DNA of 64,000 nt, from positions 14,031,501 to 14,095,500 of the forward strand of contig OU612070.1 in assembly GCA_914767715.1 (NCBI GenBank), read 5' to 3'. The position numbers and the translations under genes were made by a program. The stretch is from Membranipora membranacea (Eukaryota; Bryozoa; Gymnolaemata; Cheilostomatida; Membraniporidae). Positions 37,101 to 49,300 of the stretch are shown piece after piece; positions within the stretch are counted from its first letter, which is position 1, and every line of letters starts with the position of its first letter. The notes under the pieces are model-generated. The model made no database searches and was not told the origin of the DNA. It worked only from the letters and a program-made list of their open reading frames with translations.

Positions 37101-38748
37101 AAATTCTTCTATAAAAAATTGAGCTTATTTACTATATATATATATAACTATAACTGTTAACTGTTAGGTCTTACATACAACATTTTGTGCTACTCTAAGA
37201 TATATCAGATCAGTGTTGCCTCTCTGAAATTTACATTAGCTTGATCAGGCTTCATCATCTATGAATGATCCTACTAGTATGAAAGTGGTTAGGCAAATAC
37301 TATATATTAACTGCATATTCTGTAATAACTAACATAAGAAATCTTGTGTTTGTAGATATCTATGCGGGCCCTTACTCATTACAACCTCAGCTATTGATTT
37401 CTCTGACTCGTACCACAGAATACAAAATTATTTTGGTCCGATGGTCAGACTAACATGCTGTACTATAGCTGTGTAACGAAGTCAGGTTCAAGCTGTGGTG
37501 GCCCGGACTAAACTGATAATGATAATATCCTAGTCTTCTGAAACGGCCTCGTGTAAAACAACTACATAGTAATTAAGCTGCAAGTTGGGTCAGGTATGTA
37601 CCAAAATTAATTGGTGTATTATTCATTTTATCCCAGTCGAGCATGATTGATAATGTAATGTGGTGTGAGCTTCACCAGTCACCATCTAGCCATAAAAAAA
37701 GCAAATAATATTAACCGGCAATGAAGAAACGGGGAGCTTGCCCCATGCTGCCCTAAAGCTATGAGTAGAGCGCAGTGAGCAAAAAGTGAGTTTTAGATTT
37801 TAACTGATAATATCATGACATATGATATCAAACACTTCTCTTTGAATTTGAATGTGATATTTTCTCTTTTTTTTAGTTACGCAGTACCAGAAGTCACAGC
37901 ACAATCCTAGTGATAGCTGTTATGCAACAGTGATGGCTTGATAGTTAGCTTACTGTCATTAACAACGTATATTGCCACTACCATTGGATAGGAACTGCTT
38001 TATGTCCCCGATGGTCTACCATCACACGTGTATTCACAGACATGAATGCTCACACTTCAGTATTAATCCACCTGAGCCATTACTATTCTCTCAGGCCTTT
38101 TTTTCTGCCTCTCATTTTGCCGCTTTTTCAGGCACCATAATATACAAATAAGTTCATTGAATACACGTGTAAACACCATCAACAGTCTCTTCTCTGAACC
38201 ATTACCTTTATTTGAATGCGCATATAATATGTTATCTGATTTGATCACCTTATCACTCAAACAGTGCAATGATCACATAAACAGAGTATTTGCAAGCATC
38301 ATTTAGTAAGTAAAAGCATCACTGCGTGCATTTGTGCATAATCACTCAATTATCCAGGATCAGTCGCACCACCATGGTAATAATCACTAAGTTTGAACTT
38401 GGTGGCTCCCAGCTCTCCGGAACCTCTGTCTCAATCTGGAAATCGTTCAGGCCATGATCTAGCCTGGTGTCTCTTCTAGAACAAAATCCCCTTCTTTGTT
38501 CAGTCGGGGACAAACTCCCTGCTCCCCTCCCACTCTCCCTGCTCATATGTCCCAAACTCTCTGCTGGGATTGGAGTTGTCCTCTACCATTTGCCAAAGTG
38601 CAAGAGAGGATAACTGTTCATCAAAGTTTTGACTTTTTGTTACAAAGAACATCATTGGCCGAAATTATGTTATCAGACACATTGAGGGTTCGGTTTTTTA
38701 AAGGTTCGTTGCTTGTGAGTTCGTGGTTCGGTTTTTCGTACCTACCGA
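34131..38748. repeat. 4.6-kb palindrome with 2,296-bp arms, each arm TIR-bounded
   Basis: Positions 34131-36426 and 36453-38748 are inverted copies. Paired coordinates always sum to 72879, so there are no net indels, and every segment I compared matched exactly. The spacer is 26 bp. Each arm also has inverted ends of about 60 bp: outer GGTAGGTACGAAAAACCGAA and inner the complement of the same, with CGAAC-type words repeated inside. Each arm therefore looks like one copy of a non-autonomous DNA transposon and the pair is head-to-head. Open frames in the arms (such as 34324-34533 and its mirror) are short and resemble nothing known; no transposase is present. Confidence 0.9.
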
Positions 38749-39051
38749 TTTACTTTAGTATAGGATAGGACAACAATTTCCGTTCCTCACAGCATATACT
38801 CTCTTAAAGTATATGCACAGTGAGTGAGTTACCAATGATCCGTTCCTCACAGTTGTAAGCTCAGTAGGTCAAGGATTCAAACACTAGCCACAACTAGGGA
38901 AGTTTGAACATAGACTAAAGGTGTACTCAGAGCTTTTAGCAGCCATACTCAGGGTGCAACATTTCCTTGGAGCTAGGAACTTGTTGGTGAGTGCTATTAG
39001 TTAGAGTCTAAATACAGTCTGCGTAGGCTTATCTTTAGTGTAAGATAGTGA
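38749..39051. other. Leader-like stretch between palindrome and gag relic
   Basis: Non-coding. It includes the repeated word CGTTCCTCACAG (about 38779 and 38841). Probably the 5' untranslated part of the gypsy element; no LTR can be matched to the element's 3' side. Confidence 0.35.
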
Positions 39052-39885
39052 GTGTCAATCAAAATGGCTACTGCTGTGTATTGTGATATAGATCAGTTTG
39101 ATCTTGATGATGAGCAGGCTAGAACATTGTGGGAAGAGTGGTGTGAAAGACTAGACCGATATTTTTTTGCAAATGGTGTTGACAAAACCAAAGAAACTGA
39201 TCTTCCGAAGTGTAAGGCTATATTTCTGTCAAGAGTAGGCAGAAAGTGCTATTCGTTGATAAGAACTGTGTCACCCAGACAAACCAGACACCAAATCATA
39301 AGATGATTTACAAAAGTTAGTCAAAGGCCACCTGTCTCCAGCTCCTGTAGTCATAGCAGAGAGATATGTTTTTTATAATAGAAGACAAACAGCGGATGAG
39401 ACCGTGTCAGAGTTTTTAAATGCCTTGAGAAAACTAGCAGAGACATGTAATTTTGAAGCATTTAGGGAGGAAGCACTGAGAGATATGTTTGTGATTGGTC
39501 TACGTGACCGGGATACCAAGAAAAAACTTTTAGGTGAGCAAAACCTCACCTTAGTGGGTGCTTTCAATACAGCTCAAGGACATGAGCGTGCTAGAAAGCA
39601 TGTGGACAACATGACAGGAGAAATTCACAAACTGCAATTCTCAGGTAAGAAATCTTAAGTTTTAGAAATAAAGAGAGTACTAAAAGCTCTCGTGCTTGTT
39701 TCCATTGCGGTAAAGAAGGGCGTTTCAAAGCTGACTGTCCAGATAGGAAAAGTTTCACAGGCACACCTAAGACTAGTAAACACAAATATAGAAAACAAAA
39801 GGTTTACAAAGTGAATCAAACGCAATCAGTTGCTAGTTCAGATTCAGAATCTGAATATGATGATAAGTTGGTGAATCTAAAAGGG
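39052..39885 (+). pseudogene. gag: Ty3/gypsy gag relic
   Basis: Two pieces of a retrotransposon capsid frame (39052-39306 and 39404-39658, with homology between them) are separated by a frameshift and a stop near 39285-39305. The nucleocapsid knuckle follows at 39697-39738 in another frame. Its pattern is CX2CX4RX4C, so the zinc-binding His has become Arg. A Ser/Asp/Glu-rich tail ends at a stop near 39885. Gag of these elements packages the RNA into particles; this copy cannot do so. No intact LTR pair was found. Confidence 0.8.
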
Positions 39886-39889
39886 TAGG

Positions 39890-42800
39890 CTTACCCCCAT
39901 TTATGATACAGATGAGGGTAAATGATGTACTTTTAGATTTGGAACTAGACACAGGTGCTACAGTGTCAGTTATATCACTAAAGCTGTTCAAAACCTTGGT
40001 GTTGAAAAGTTGGAACCAAGTGATGTAGGCCTTCCACCGATAACAGGGCAACCAATCAAAGTTCTTGGGGAATGTAAAGTAAATGTTAAGTATCATGACG
40101 CTGTTTATACTGATATGCCTTTGATTGTTGCCGAGTCAAAGGGTCCTGCTCTACTTGGACGTGATTGGCTTGCAAAGATACAGGTAGACTGGAAGTTCAT
40201 CAAGTCACTGAAGGAAAATAACCCAACTAGTCGTTTGGTACACAAGTACAGCACTTTGTTTGGTGGTCAACTTGGCAAGGTGAAAGATCTTAAGGTCAAG
40301 CTAGAGCTGAAAGAAGGGGCTACACCTCGATTTTTCAAACCAAGGTCAGTACCGTATGCAGAGAGAGAACCCATCAAAGAGGAGCTGGACAGACTTGTGT
40401 CAGAAGGTATTCTTTCAAGGATTGATTACAGTGAGTGGGGAGCTCCAATAGTACCGGTGAAGAAGCCATCAGGAAAGTACAGAATATGTAGAGACTACTC
40501 TGTGACCATCAATCCGCATCTGAAGGTGCCAGAACACCAGATGCCAAACATTGAAGAATTACTGACAAAGCTTAACGGAGGGGAAAAGTTTACTAAGCTA
40601 GATCTGTCTCAAGCATACCAACAGATTGAGCTTGACGAGGACTCTCAGGCTTATGTGGCTATCAACACTCACTGTGGGTTGTTTGCACCAACCAGAGTCC
40701 CTTACGGCATATCAGCAGCTCCATCATTGTTTAAAAGTGTGATGGACAGAGTTCTCCAGGGTTTGGATTGTGGATGCTATCTTGATGACATCATTGTCAC
40801 TGGAAAGAATGATCAGGAACATTTACCCAATCTGGAGGAAGTTCTGAGCCGTCTTAGCAAGTATTGTTTCAAGCTGCAACGCTGAAAATGTGAATACATG
40901 ATGCCTTCAATACAGTACCTAGGAAATGTGGTAGATAAGAATGGCATCAGGAAAGATCCTTTCGCAACAGAGGCAATAAGAGATGCGCCAACACCAAGGA
41001 ACACGGGAGAAATGAGGTCATTTTTAGGCCTGGCAAACCAGTATAGAAAGTTTGTGGATAACATGTCTACCTTAGCAGCACCACTTAATGAGTTACTTCA
41101 GCACAAGCAGAGATGGAAGCGGACAGCTGAGTGACAACACTCATTTGACAGGATCAAGAGAAACATTACAGAGGACACAGTACTGGCTCACTATGACCCT
41201 AAGGAGGAGATTTATCTATCTGTGGATGCTTCTCCAGTAGGATTAAGGAGCAGTAATAAGTCATGGACGGGGCAAACATGAGAGGCCAATAGCATTTGCC
41301 TCACGTGCTCTGACAGGTGCTGAAAAGAACTATTCTCAGATTGACAGAGAAGCTCTAGCCATAATATATGGTATCAAGAAGTTTCATTACTATCTATATA
41401 TGGTAGAAAATTTGTATTATACTCGGACAATCCACCACAATGTCATATATAAGGATCTCGAAAGGGGCTTCCCAGCCTTGTAGCGGCAAGGATTCTCAGA
41501 TGGGCTATTGGAATAGCGGGCTATACATTCCAGGTGCAACACAGACCAGGTAGCAAGAATGGTTGTGCTGATGCACTGTCACGTTTGCCACTCAAGAAAA
41601 CGGAGACGAATCCCGTGATCATCAAATTGACACAGGAAGCTAGAGAGTGTAATACTGAAGTTTTCGCTTCACTCCCAATAACAGCTAGACAGATTGCACG
41701 TCAAACTCGTACAGATCCCATAATTTCCAAAGTAATGCACTGTGTGAAGACTGGCTGGCCAGCAGTGTCTGAAGCAACACTGGAAGTTTATCATCATAAA
41801 AGGAATGAAATAACGATAGAAGATGGCTGCCTTCTGTGGGGAAATCGCGTTATTATACCCAACAAACTGAGATTTAAACTTCTGGAGGAGCTTCACCAGG
41901 GTCACCAAAGCATTGTGAACATGAAGGCACTGGCAAGAATTCATTTCTGGTGGCCTAAAATTGATAAAGAGATTGAGGCAGATGTAAGGAAATGCTCACC
42001 ATGTCAGCAGAGTGCTGAAAGCCCACCTCAACTGTCCCACAACTCATGGGCTTAGCTGGATCGACCATGGAGAAGGGTAAATTTTATAGACTTTGCACAG
42101 TTTGAAGGAGATTACTACTTTGTCATAGTAGACGCATTCTCAAAGTGGACAGAGGTTATCATGATGTCAAGAGGTACCAATGCGGAGCGCACCATCGAAG
42201 CTCTGAGAAGTGTCTTTTCAAGACAAGGGCTATGTGAGGAGATAGTTGCAGACAACGGACCACCTTTTCCTAACCTGGAATTACAGAAGTTTCTCCAGAA
42301 AAAATGGAGTTAAGAGCATATTCTCAGCACCATTTCATCCATCATCTAACGGAGCCGCAGAAGGTTTGTAAAAACATTGAAACGAGCGTTAAAGAAGAGA
42401 AACGGTAAGTTCTCTAAACTACATCGATTGCATGAGTTTTTATTAGTGTACCGCTCAACACCTCATTCTTTGACTGGTCAAACACCCTCAGAAATGCTCA
42501 TGGGCCGTAGAATTCGCACTAGGCTTGATTTGGTGAGATGGATATAAGGCTCGTATCACGCGAGAATCAGGAGGGGTGCAGCATACCCGTGCCTTTATTA
42601 TTGGAGATCCAGTAATAGCTCGAGACTATCGAAACATTAGGAAACCTGGGTGGTTATCAGGCGTAGTAGTTGCCAAAATGTCACCTGTCACTTAAAGCAT
42701 ACAGGTCGAACCGAGGGGCAAGGTGGTAATTTGGAAAAGGCATGTAGACCAGCTTAAGGCCTGTGAATTAGATAATTTTGAGGAGGGAAAGGAGTTTGAA

Positions 42801-43106
42801 GTCAATGATAGTAGCAAATCTCTGTTTCGAAATAACATGTCATCTTCTCCTGTTGTAGATAGGGAGGTTGGCCGAATTCCAGCAGAGGCTACATTAAACG
42901 AGAGACCTGAATCAGAAGAAACTCCCCCACTAGATTCGGCAGTCACCGGTGCCGCTGCCAGTACTGCGGTGGAGGGTCAGGAATTTACTGAGGTGCCAGC
43001 GGCCACACCAGCTCAACAGATAAGACCACGCAGACAAGGCCGCCTCCCAACTTTCCTTAAAGCAGATTACAACCACAAAAGTTATATTTTAATATTTGAT
43101 GCATGA
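39890..43106 (+). pseudogene. pol: Ty3/gypsy pol relic: protease, RT, RNase H, integrase
   Basis: Domains in order: protease with DTGATVSVIS (catalytic Asp at 39948); reverse transcriptase in the frame 40010-40885 with RVPYGISAAP and YLDD at 40778-40789; RT connection and RNase H (SVDASPVGL near 41222); integrase zinc region with HQGHQSIVN and CSPCQQ (about 41893-42013); integrase core with VDAFSKW (about 42128), ADNGPPF (about 42247) and SNGAAEG (about 42346); and a C-terminal tail ending RPRRQGRLPTFLKADY. Breaks: a frameshift after the protease, TGA at about 40883 and 41132, a frameshift in RNase H near 41260, a TAG near 42053 and a frameshift near 42300. The copy is dead, but its order is that of Ty3/gypsy (chromodomain or Mag-like branch not resolved). 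Confidence 0.9.
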
Positions 43107-43334
43107 TGACTTCCTTTTTCTAAATTTATATGTAATTAATAAATATTAAATTAAAAATATTGAAATATTACAGTTGCACACTCTCATCCGCCATTTTGTT
43201 TCCGTAGTAGAAAAACCTAAGATGATTGGGTTAATTGAAATTCACAAACCAATCACAAAACAGTGTTTGGTGGGTATTTAAATTTCCTCGGTTTTTAACT
43301 GTTGAGCAAATAAAGAAGTAATCTTTGAATAACA
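43107..43334 (+). promoter_or_regulatory. Probable promoter of the THAP gene
   Basis: CCGCCATTTTG at 43188-43198 matches the complement of a YY1 site, CCAAT occurs near 43241, and a TATA-like TATTTAAA lies at 43275-43282, 53 bp before the start ATG. It could instead be a remnant of the gypsy 3' end, but nothing similar occurs upstream of gag. Confidence 0.4.
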
Positions 43335-46300
43335 ATGGCACCTAAATGTTTTGTTTGTGGGCAGGCAAGGACCTATAGAGACCCTGTATTTCTCTGCCCT
43401 ACTTCAGGTGATGATTTTGTTCTATGGTGTAGTAAACTGCCCACCCTTGCCCAGAGTGCCAACCTAAAACCACTCATATGCAGCAGACATTTTGAGAGAG
43501 AGTGTGTTGTAAGAGTGAGGTGTGGGAGTAAGAGCATGTATGCTCTGCTTGCTCATGCTGTGCCTTCTCTGGCCATACAGACTAAAGAGGTGAGTCATAA
43601 CATACTTTATGAGTCATACAACTTATAGCTCATTTGCTGAAATGAATGAATGATTCTTAGCAGTCCAAGCAGAACAACCGGCCACAGGCAGTTCCTAGAG
43701 TGTTCCATGTTCATCACACTATCCTTCATAAGGTTGGTTGGTCTGACCTAGTATGCTAAGACAGGCGGCTATGTCTGGCAATGGTTCTATTCAGTCACAC
43801 CAAAAAGTATGTTTTTCCATCTTGACAAACCTCCAAAAAGACTGAGTGCTGCAACTGAAGTAGTCTTCCATTAGTAATTGAGTATATGTTACTCCTTGGT
43901 TGCTAATGATTGTGACTAAGGTAAGGTATTTTTGCTGCAAACCTCTGTGTGATTGTGAGCAGCTGGCTATGTTAGGGTGTGCAGTACCTTAGTCAACCTT
44001 TTAACAGCAACGTTTATCGTTGTCATTGAAGGTGGAAGGTTTGGGCAGTATATGTACCCATCGTCCCCAGGACCACTCTAAATTTCTCATAATCAATAGG
44101 CGACTTACTGAGCCCAAAAATAACATTTTTATAATTTGGAGTTGTGTTGTCAATGCCCATGATAAAGGGACAGTTCACTATAGGAAGGATACTAAAATAT
44201 TCCTTTTTCTTTGATAACTCGGTAGCAGCGCATTTTCTGGAAGTGGCATTCTCAGATCAGGTGCATAATCTACCAAGGAACACATTGGGATATAGAAAAA
44301 AATTCTAGCTCCTTAAACCTTCAAACTAGCGATGTAATTCTTGCAGTGTCATAACAAACAAGGTTATTATTCTGGGATATGTGGTAACACCTTAGTAATA
44401 GTATAGAAATTATTGATACGATGAAAGATTAGAGCATGATATGATATATCCTTACTCTGTGATATAATAGTGGTCTGAATGACGGCGCACCGCACGCACC
44501 GTATGAAATATACTGCAAACATTGGGTCTGGCATATCTAACCTGGTTTTTGTACCACAAAACACTGAAGCAAAGATTATAATAAATACTGAAGTGTGAAT
44601 GATTAAAACCAGGTGTATTTAATGCTGCGCTCATATGAATGTCTATCTAGTGGTCATCAGACATCAAGTAACATCACAATATGGAAGATCTTGTAAGCAG
44701 CGATTTGATATCATTGAACGAAGTCGAAACGTGGGACGCAGAAGCAATGAAATATTACTGTAGGCGTAGTGGTTTTAAGTGCTCTGGAACAAGAAAGGAA
44801 CTCTGTTCAAGAGCGTATACATTATACAATGCTGAAACCTCAGAAGTGCCTGGCCTAAGGGACCAGGAAATATAAAAAAAAACAATATGACATTATCCAA
44901 GATTGGAGGGTCAGCTCCAGACCCTAATCGACTTAAATGTATGATGTTCCTTGACACCCATCTCATACTTTGAGATACATAAATTTATCTCCAAACTGGG
45001 ACATTCTCATTCTGACAGTGACTTAACAAAAAAACAATCCTCCAATGGCAATGCTATCCCTGATTACCCAGCTGTGGGTGCAGCGGCTACTGTTTCTCGG
45101 ACAGCTGAGATGCAAAACGGCTGATTTTACTACCAGGCATTAATCAAGTTGCGACAAATTTACATTTTCCAGTCATGATGTAACAAGGATTATCTTTGTC
45201 TGAAGCAGTGAGCAAATATTCTCATGAATGACCAGACAGATTCACAGTGGAAACTCAAATTTTTCAGTTAAATTGATTAATGGGGTTAAGCCAGGTTTAT
45301 TACATAGCAGAGCTGTAACATGCTGTAACAGTCATAAGGGACAACAGTCAATTGAATAGTAGTACCATAATAAGCCTAATAATAATTTATAATCTTTGCC
45401 TAAAAGACAACTTACAATGTGGTTATGGTCAACTTCAGGACAGCAACAAAACTCCACAAAAACCTGATATCATAATTATTGATCAGGAATCTACAGCTAC
45501 AATCGCTGCTGCTCAAGAATTGAACAAAGTTAGGAAGAAAGTTGATGTTATGAAACACTATCAAGCAGCCAATCCATAGCACAACTTGTGCAGAATATGA
45601 ACAGCACCGCTCAAGAAATAAATTATGTTCAGTGTCTCACCATGAACCAGAGTAAAAGGGCTTAATAGTTTCATTTCTTGGGATTGCTGTGAGGGTATTG
45701 TACTAGTATAGAGACGCTAGGCGAGATAGCATACACATCAAGGGGGTCGGCAACGAACATTTTATCGGTTGTTGTACCAAAATTACCGCCCTCTTACATA
45801 TGTTGTGTAACTCTTCCTAGTTAGGGTAATTGGTATGGAAGTAATACTAATCTCTACAACTTGTGCTGTGACACTGTGTTTGTAATGATGCTGCAGGCTA
45901 CATCATAAGGATAAATGGAGGCTCGTCGATTAGCTGGTTGGCTGTACGAGTCTTGACAAGAAAAGTGGTGCATAAAATGATGACAAACAAGTCTATACAT
46001 AGAATGAGTGCGGTTAATAGTAATCAAGATTTCCATGTAGTGAAATGTAGTGCTGTGGTTTGCAAAAAATATCAGCATCGACATTTCCAATGGGTAAAAA
46101 ACTGCTAATAGGTAATTGCTACAGCATTGCTCGATCTGAAAATTTAGCTGCATGAATCAGATCTATGATACTGATACAGGTATGCTACTGGAAATTATGT
46201 CACCTTCATCTGATAATCCCTCGTGCATCGATAAAAAAGGGAAACTAAGAACGAAGCCTGTTTATTATGGCCAAATCTAATTTCAGATGATGATCACTGG

Positions 46301-49300
46301 TATAACAAAGAATGTTTTTTCTTTATTTTACAATAATTTATCGCAATCCAAGATGGAAGTTTTAGATTATGATGAGCTTTTCAGCTCCGGAATGAAAACT
46401 AATCTCTGCTTGTTCTTTGAAATGGAACCAGAAATTATCCCTCATCTGAGTAAATTAAGTTAAGTCTGCATAATGCTCACAATAAAATTTGGCCTGACCT
46501 GCTCATGAGTCAACCAGTATGGCATAGGTATGACAGTGTGTTTAAAAATCTGTCGCATTTATATTGTTAAAACTTGTATCGGAGCTGACAATAGGACTTC
46601 AGAGGACTTACGGGTATATTTTTGTTATTGCTAGGCAATACCTGGCTACTGACTTCGCTCATAGTTTACATCTCTGTCTGAATAATTTTATTATAATGGC
46701 CTCATCCAACAGCACTTAATCCCGTACAGGCACAGTGCCCTCACTTGTCATCAGCACGATACCTCTATTTTACCTTATCATAGCAGACAATAAACATAGC
46801 ATAACATATCTATGCCAAAGTGCTACTGGTGTACCTTAGGTCAATTTATTGCTGTGATGAGAAACATGCCTTTACTGTAGTTACCTGAAAAAACCACTGG
46901 GCAGTACATAAAAAAATAAAAAATAATTCCGAGTAAGGTATCGAAAACTATGCCATCAGATACCTTACTACACTGACATGATCCTATGGAAACCCCGTAA
47001 TTTTAGCTTTCTTGGAATAGGAGTTATTCCATGAATTCTGTCATCACTAATGATGTGCTCAATGCTACTGTCCCTTTTCCAAGGGAAGACAACTTGATGA
47101 AAATTGTTTATTTTCAAAGGCCTGGTAAGTCGCCTATTCTTTGACGGTCTTTCATTCGCATGGCATGCCTGCCAGCTTGTAACATAGCCATGCGAATGGC
47201 CTGATAAATACAATCAGGTGGGGACGTTAGCTCGGTGAAAAGCCGAGGGGTTCTGGCAGGTACTATTGCATAAGTGTTGTTATTTTTTCTAGCCTACTGT
47301 TGATAACCATCCTATGACTGTTGTAAGTAAACTTCGTTTTTTATTATTAATGGCAATGTTTAACACTTGTTTTGAATTCATTACAGTTATATTTGCACTT
47401 CTCACTTCTATTCACTCGCGGTGAAATAAAAATCACCATGGTGGCAAAGTCGAGTTCTCATTTTACTTTATTTTCTTTCATGCTCACACTGCTCTCCCTG
47501 TATTATCGGTAAGTTATCAGGTGGTAAACCTACACATGAGCTGCTAGGAGTATGTGATCAGCAATAAGCAGCTCGGGACCTCTATCCTCTAGCCTCTATC
47601 ACTGTTGAAGGATACAATGTGTATACCCTACCCTTCCCTGGTCTCACTAGCTTATTTTTTAGAAAGTTGTCTTCCCACAGTGTAAAAGAAGGCAACTCAC
47701 TGGCTTTTATTTGGGTAATCAAGTGATGTGAATGTTATAGTGATCAGTGACAAAAGTATCAAAGTCTGTAGAACTCTTATGCTAACAATCATGAGACTAG
47801 CTACACCTTTCAAAGTTAGCAGTGAAGCTACCCTGCTGTTGTATTTTTTCAAGCAACTGTATAAGAAATATAAATCACAAACCATATCTGTATTCATTCA
47901 AAATACATTCACACAGGAAAAAGGAGTCATGTGTGACATAATAGGACGTGAGATCGCTGGATGTGAGCATGATTATGCTAAGGTACCACCGCCTGCTGCC
48001 ATCCCACCGCCACCTAAGGAGCAGCCAGCAACATCTACGCCAGCAGCACAATCCTGTATCAGTTCTGTCTTGTCAGATTCCAGGACAACATCTGATTACT
48101 GTATGTGATTTCTGGAAAAATAGACAAAATTACACTTTTAAGAATGAGATTGATGTGTTTAGTGATACAATTGCAAGGACAGTCAGCGATACATATCTTG
48201 AAGCAAGGAGTTGCCCAATCTTTATTAATAAGTTCCTGGAGTTCTTGTCTGACAAAAAAGAGAACACAACTGGCAACAGGAAAATTGTATCATTCGATTT
48301 AGCATTTTTATTGGCGGTTTTATATGCCATCTATCAGTTCAATAATTTTTTTAGCTTGGCGGCCAACGGATGAGGAGTTGGATGATATATCATTCTCCCT
48401 CCAGCAGACTCAGCTCGACGAGTTCAATGGGAGCTTAGCTCATGTCGTTTTTTACGAAAAACTGGAAGAGCTAATAAAGCTAAAGAAATGCAGTTTATGT
48501 GGAGAGCACATGTCTGCCACTCCACGAGAGGTTGGCTCAGCACTGGTCGTGAGCTACCGCTGCATATGCGGTGGCTCTGATCGGTGGGAAAGCCAGCCTC
48601 GAGTGGGTGGTAAGTTTGTGGGAAATGTCCTTACGGTGACATCGACTTTCATGAGGCAGGTCTCATCATGTTAATTTTGTTTTTAATGATCTCTCGTGAT
48701 TCCTAGCTCCCATAAATGTTTGATCCAATTACATTAAACTTTATTATCTAAATTTAGCAGAATTTCATTCCTGAAAAATGCATATAAAACATTGAGATGT
48801 GTAAATATGAGGCGATGTTGCCTATACATTGATGTCCTGCGGATAATAAGTCCATAAGACGACCATTATCTCTTAATTACAGTGGGTCAACCTACAATGT
48901 TGTACAAGGCTTCCTAGATTCGTTTGGAGTTGCATCTGTATCGTCAGAGACTTTCTACAGGTTCCAGGCACAGTTTATGATTCCAACTGTAGACAGGATG
49001 TACAGTGAGCAGGAGCAGGAGATACTGAAAAATATGAAAGAGAGAGGTAAGGCATTAACCAGTAACAAAATAAATTATTGTTTGAAGTATAAATCTCCCT
49101 TGGACGTATTTGCAGTACATATATATACATATATATATATTTATACTATATAGTGAATACTACAGTGTCGATTCATTTGGAACAAAGCAAGCTCTTCACT
49201 CTTGCAATGGAAACCATGTCTTATTTAATCAGTCATTGATTCTAATAATTTACATAATTTCTAATAACTATTTCTTAGATGAACGTGTAGTTGTGACAGG

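Noticed and set aside
38865-38915. Possible tRNA or SINE promoter (GCTCAGTAGG then GGATTCAAAC)
   Set aside because: The two boxes are only about 14 bases apart and no stems form.
43107-43334. 3' LTR of the gypsy element
   Set aside because: No similar sequence precedes gag, and the region fits a promoter of the THAP gene better.
47229-47249. Second histone-type stem-loop (CTCGG...CCGAG with TTTTC loop on the minus strand)
   Set aside because: The stem bases do not match the GG...CC consensus and it follows no open frame at a suitable distance.
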